Below are positions 63,385 to 64,000 of a DNA stretch of 64,000 nucleotides, piece by piece. The position numbers were made by a program, and so were the translations under genes. The stretch lies in NCBI RefSeq assembly GCF_037977385.1, contig NZ_CP150277.1:558001-622000 (forward strand), given 5' to 3'. Under the pieces are notes generated by a model. That model did no database searches and was not told the origin of the DNA. It was given only the letters and a program-made list of their open reading frames with translations. How positions within the stretch are numbered: the first letter of the stretch is position 1; each line of letters begins with the position of its first letter. Source of the stretch: Terribacillus sp. FSL K6-0262. GTDB lineage: Bacteria; Bacillota; Bacilli; Bacillales; Amphibacillaceae.

Positions 63385-64000
63385 ACCGATCATTGCACTT
63401 ACTCGTATTCAGCTGAAAATGCAATATGCCAACGTATTCAGAAAGCCAAGCGTGGTGATCGGCCTGATAGTCGGGTTATTCGGGTTGCTCGTCATCGGTG
63501 TGACTTTCGGAGGATTCATGCTGCAGGTCATCGAAACGATGTATGCTTTGCTCGAACCATCGGGAAACACCGATGTCATACTGGGAGCACTATTCCTCAT
63601 GAATTTTTTCATTGTGTTTATCCTATCTCTGATACTGATCATGAACACATTCTATTTCACGGAAGATATCACTTCCTTCCTTCATTTTCCGGTGCACTCG
63701 TATCAGCTTCTGATCGCGAAATCCTTGAATCCGCTCCTTTATGTATATTTGATTTCTGCTGCTTCCTACTTGCCTGTCAGCATTTATTATGGATTGCTTT
63801 CCAGTGCGGATTTCATGTACTTTTTCTATGCCATACTGCTGTTTTTGCTGATCCCGCTCATTCCTTACGCGCTGGCAGCGGCAGTTGTCATGTTCGCGAT
63901 GCAGTTTATCAACAAAGGTACGAATAAGGACCGCAGTAAAATAATCGGCGGAATCATCGGCTTTGCTCTGCTCATCTTACTGAACGTAGTTTTGCGTTTA
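63377..64000 (+). CDS. ABC exporter permease, N-terminal part (cut by window end)
   Basis: The visible 208 codons begin MHKPIIALTRIQLKMQYANVF and hold five or six hydrophobic segments, with no stop before the window ends. The layout of helices with a conserved FYFTEDITSFLHFPVHSYQLLIAKS region is that of large exporter permeases of the YthQ type (about 550 aa in that family). The ATG at 63377 overlaps the ATPase stop by 8 bases. The rest is not visible. Confidence 0.82.
   Translation, partial: MHKPIIALTRIQLKMQYANVFRKPSVVIGLIVGLFGLLVIGVTFGGFMLQVIETMYALLEPSGNTDVILGALFLMNFFIVFILSLILIMNTFYFTEDITSFLHFPVHSYQLLIAKSLNPLLYVYLISAASYLPVSIYYGLLSSADFMYFFYAILLFLLIPLIPYALAAAVVMFAMQFINKGTNKDRSKIIGGIIGFALLILLNVVLRL

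Noticed and set aside
1..64000. CRISPR array, prophage, insertion sequence, rRNA or tRNA
   Set aside because: No spaced direct repeats, integrase or transposase motifs, or RNA-gene signatures found on either strand.

Overview
This window is a Bacillaceae (Firmicutes) chromosome segment. The evidence is a set of Bacillus-type genes (comK, an alpha/beta-type spore SASP, addAB, ecsABC, prsA, hemEHY, yhaM/N/O, yheA/B), AGGAGG-like ribosome binding sites and many intrinsic terminators. Base composition is moderate, and much of the gene order matches the prsA-to-yitV arc of Bacillus subtilis. Two complete glycine betaine (OpuA) importers point to a salt-tolerant soil or saline bacterium. A genus such as Terribacillus would fit, but that is a guess and not shown by the sequence. 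I see no rRNA, tRNA, CRISPR array, prophage or insertion sequence.

Layout. 1-9 kb: yitV fragment, yitU, two tiny genes, an Nfu-like protein, yitT, asnO, yisL, a DUF418 membrane protein, yvbH, a small GNAT protein and a DUF2254 membrane protein. 9-19 kb: addA/addB (double-strand break repair), signal peptidase, yhjE, yhjD and the competence master regulator comK. 19-30 kb: M48 protease, lplJ, yhfI, a SAP-domain protein, the late heme genes hemE-hemH-hemY, the class A penicillin-binding protein pbpF, the heme monooxygenase hmoB, a PAP2 phosphatase and a ferritin-like protein. 30-36 kb: yhaA, ecsC-ecsB-ecsA, hit and yhaH. 36-43 kb: two tandem copies of opuAA-opuAB-opuAC with one intact and one decayed GbsR-type regulator. 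43-54 kb: yhaI, yhaJ, prsA, yhaL, an MFS transporter, yhaM, a second GbsR-type regulator, yhaN, yhaO, yheA and yheB. 54-64 kb: a PucR-like regulator, SASP, fumarase, a candidate small RNA, a VanY-type carboxypeptidase lipoprotein, an IDEAL-domain protein, a second MFS transporter, a cation diffusion facilitator, methionine aminopeptidase, a PsiE-like protein and an ABC exporter cut by the window end.

How the genes work together. addBA and yhaO-yhaN are DNA-processing operons. Each has a near-consensus LexA/DinR box upstream, and yhjD has a third, which suggests shared SOS control. hemE-hemH-hemY form a translationally coupled heme operon next to a heme-degrading enzyme. prsA, the signal peptidase, EcsAB and PbpF serve secretion and the envelope. 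The duplicated opuA block is the main osmoprotection module.

Most of the window is ordinary core genome. The parts most worth a second look are the opuA duplication with its conserved GTACAG-N6-CTGTAC dyad and pseudo-regulator, a candidate ~150-nt small RNA with a C-rich hairpin loop upstream of fumC, and a ~260-bp multi-hairpin element between ecsA and hit.
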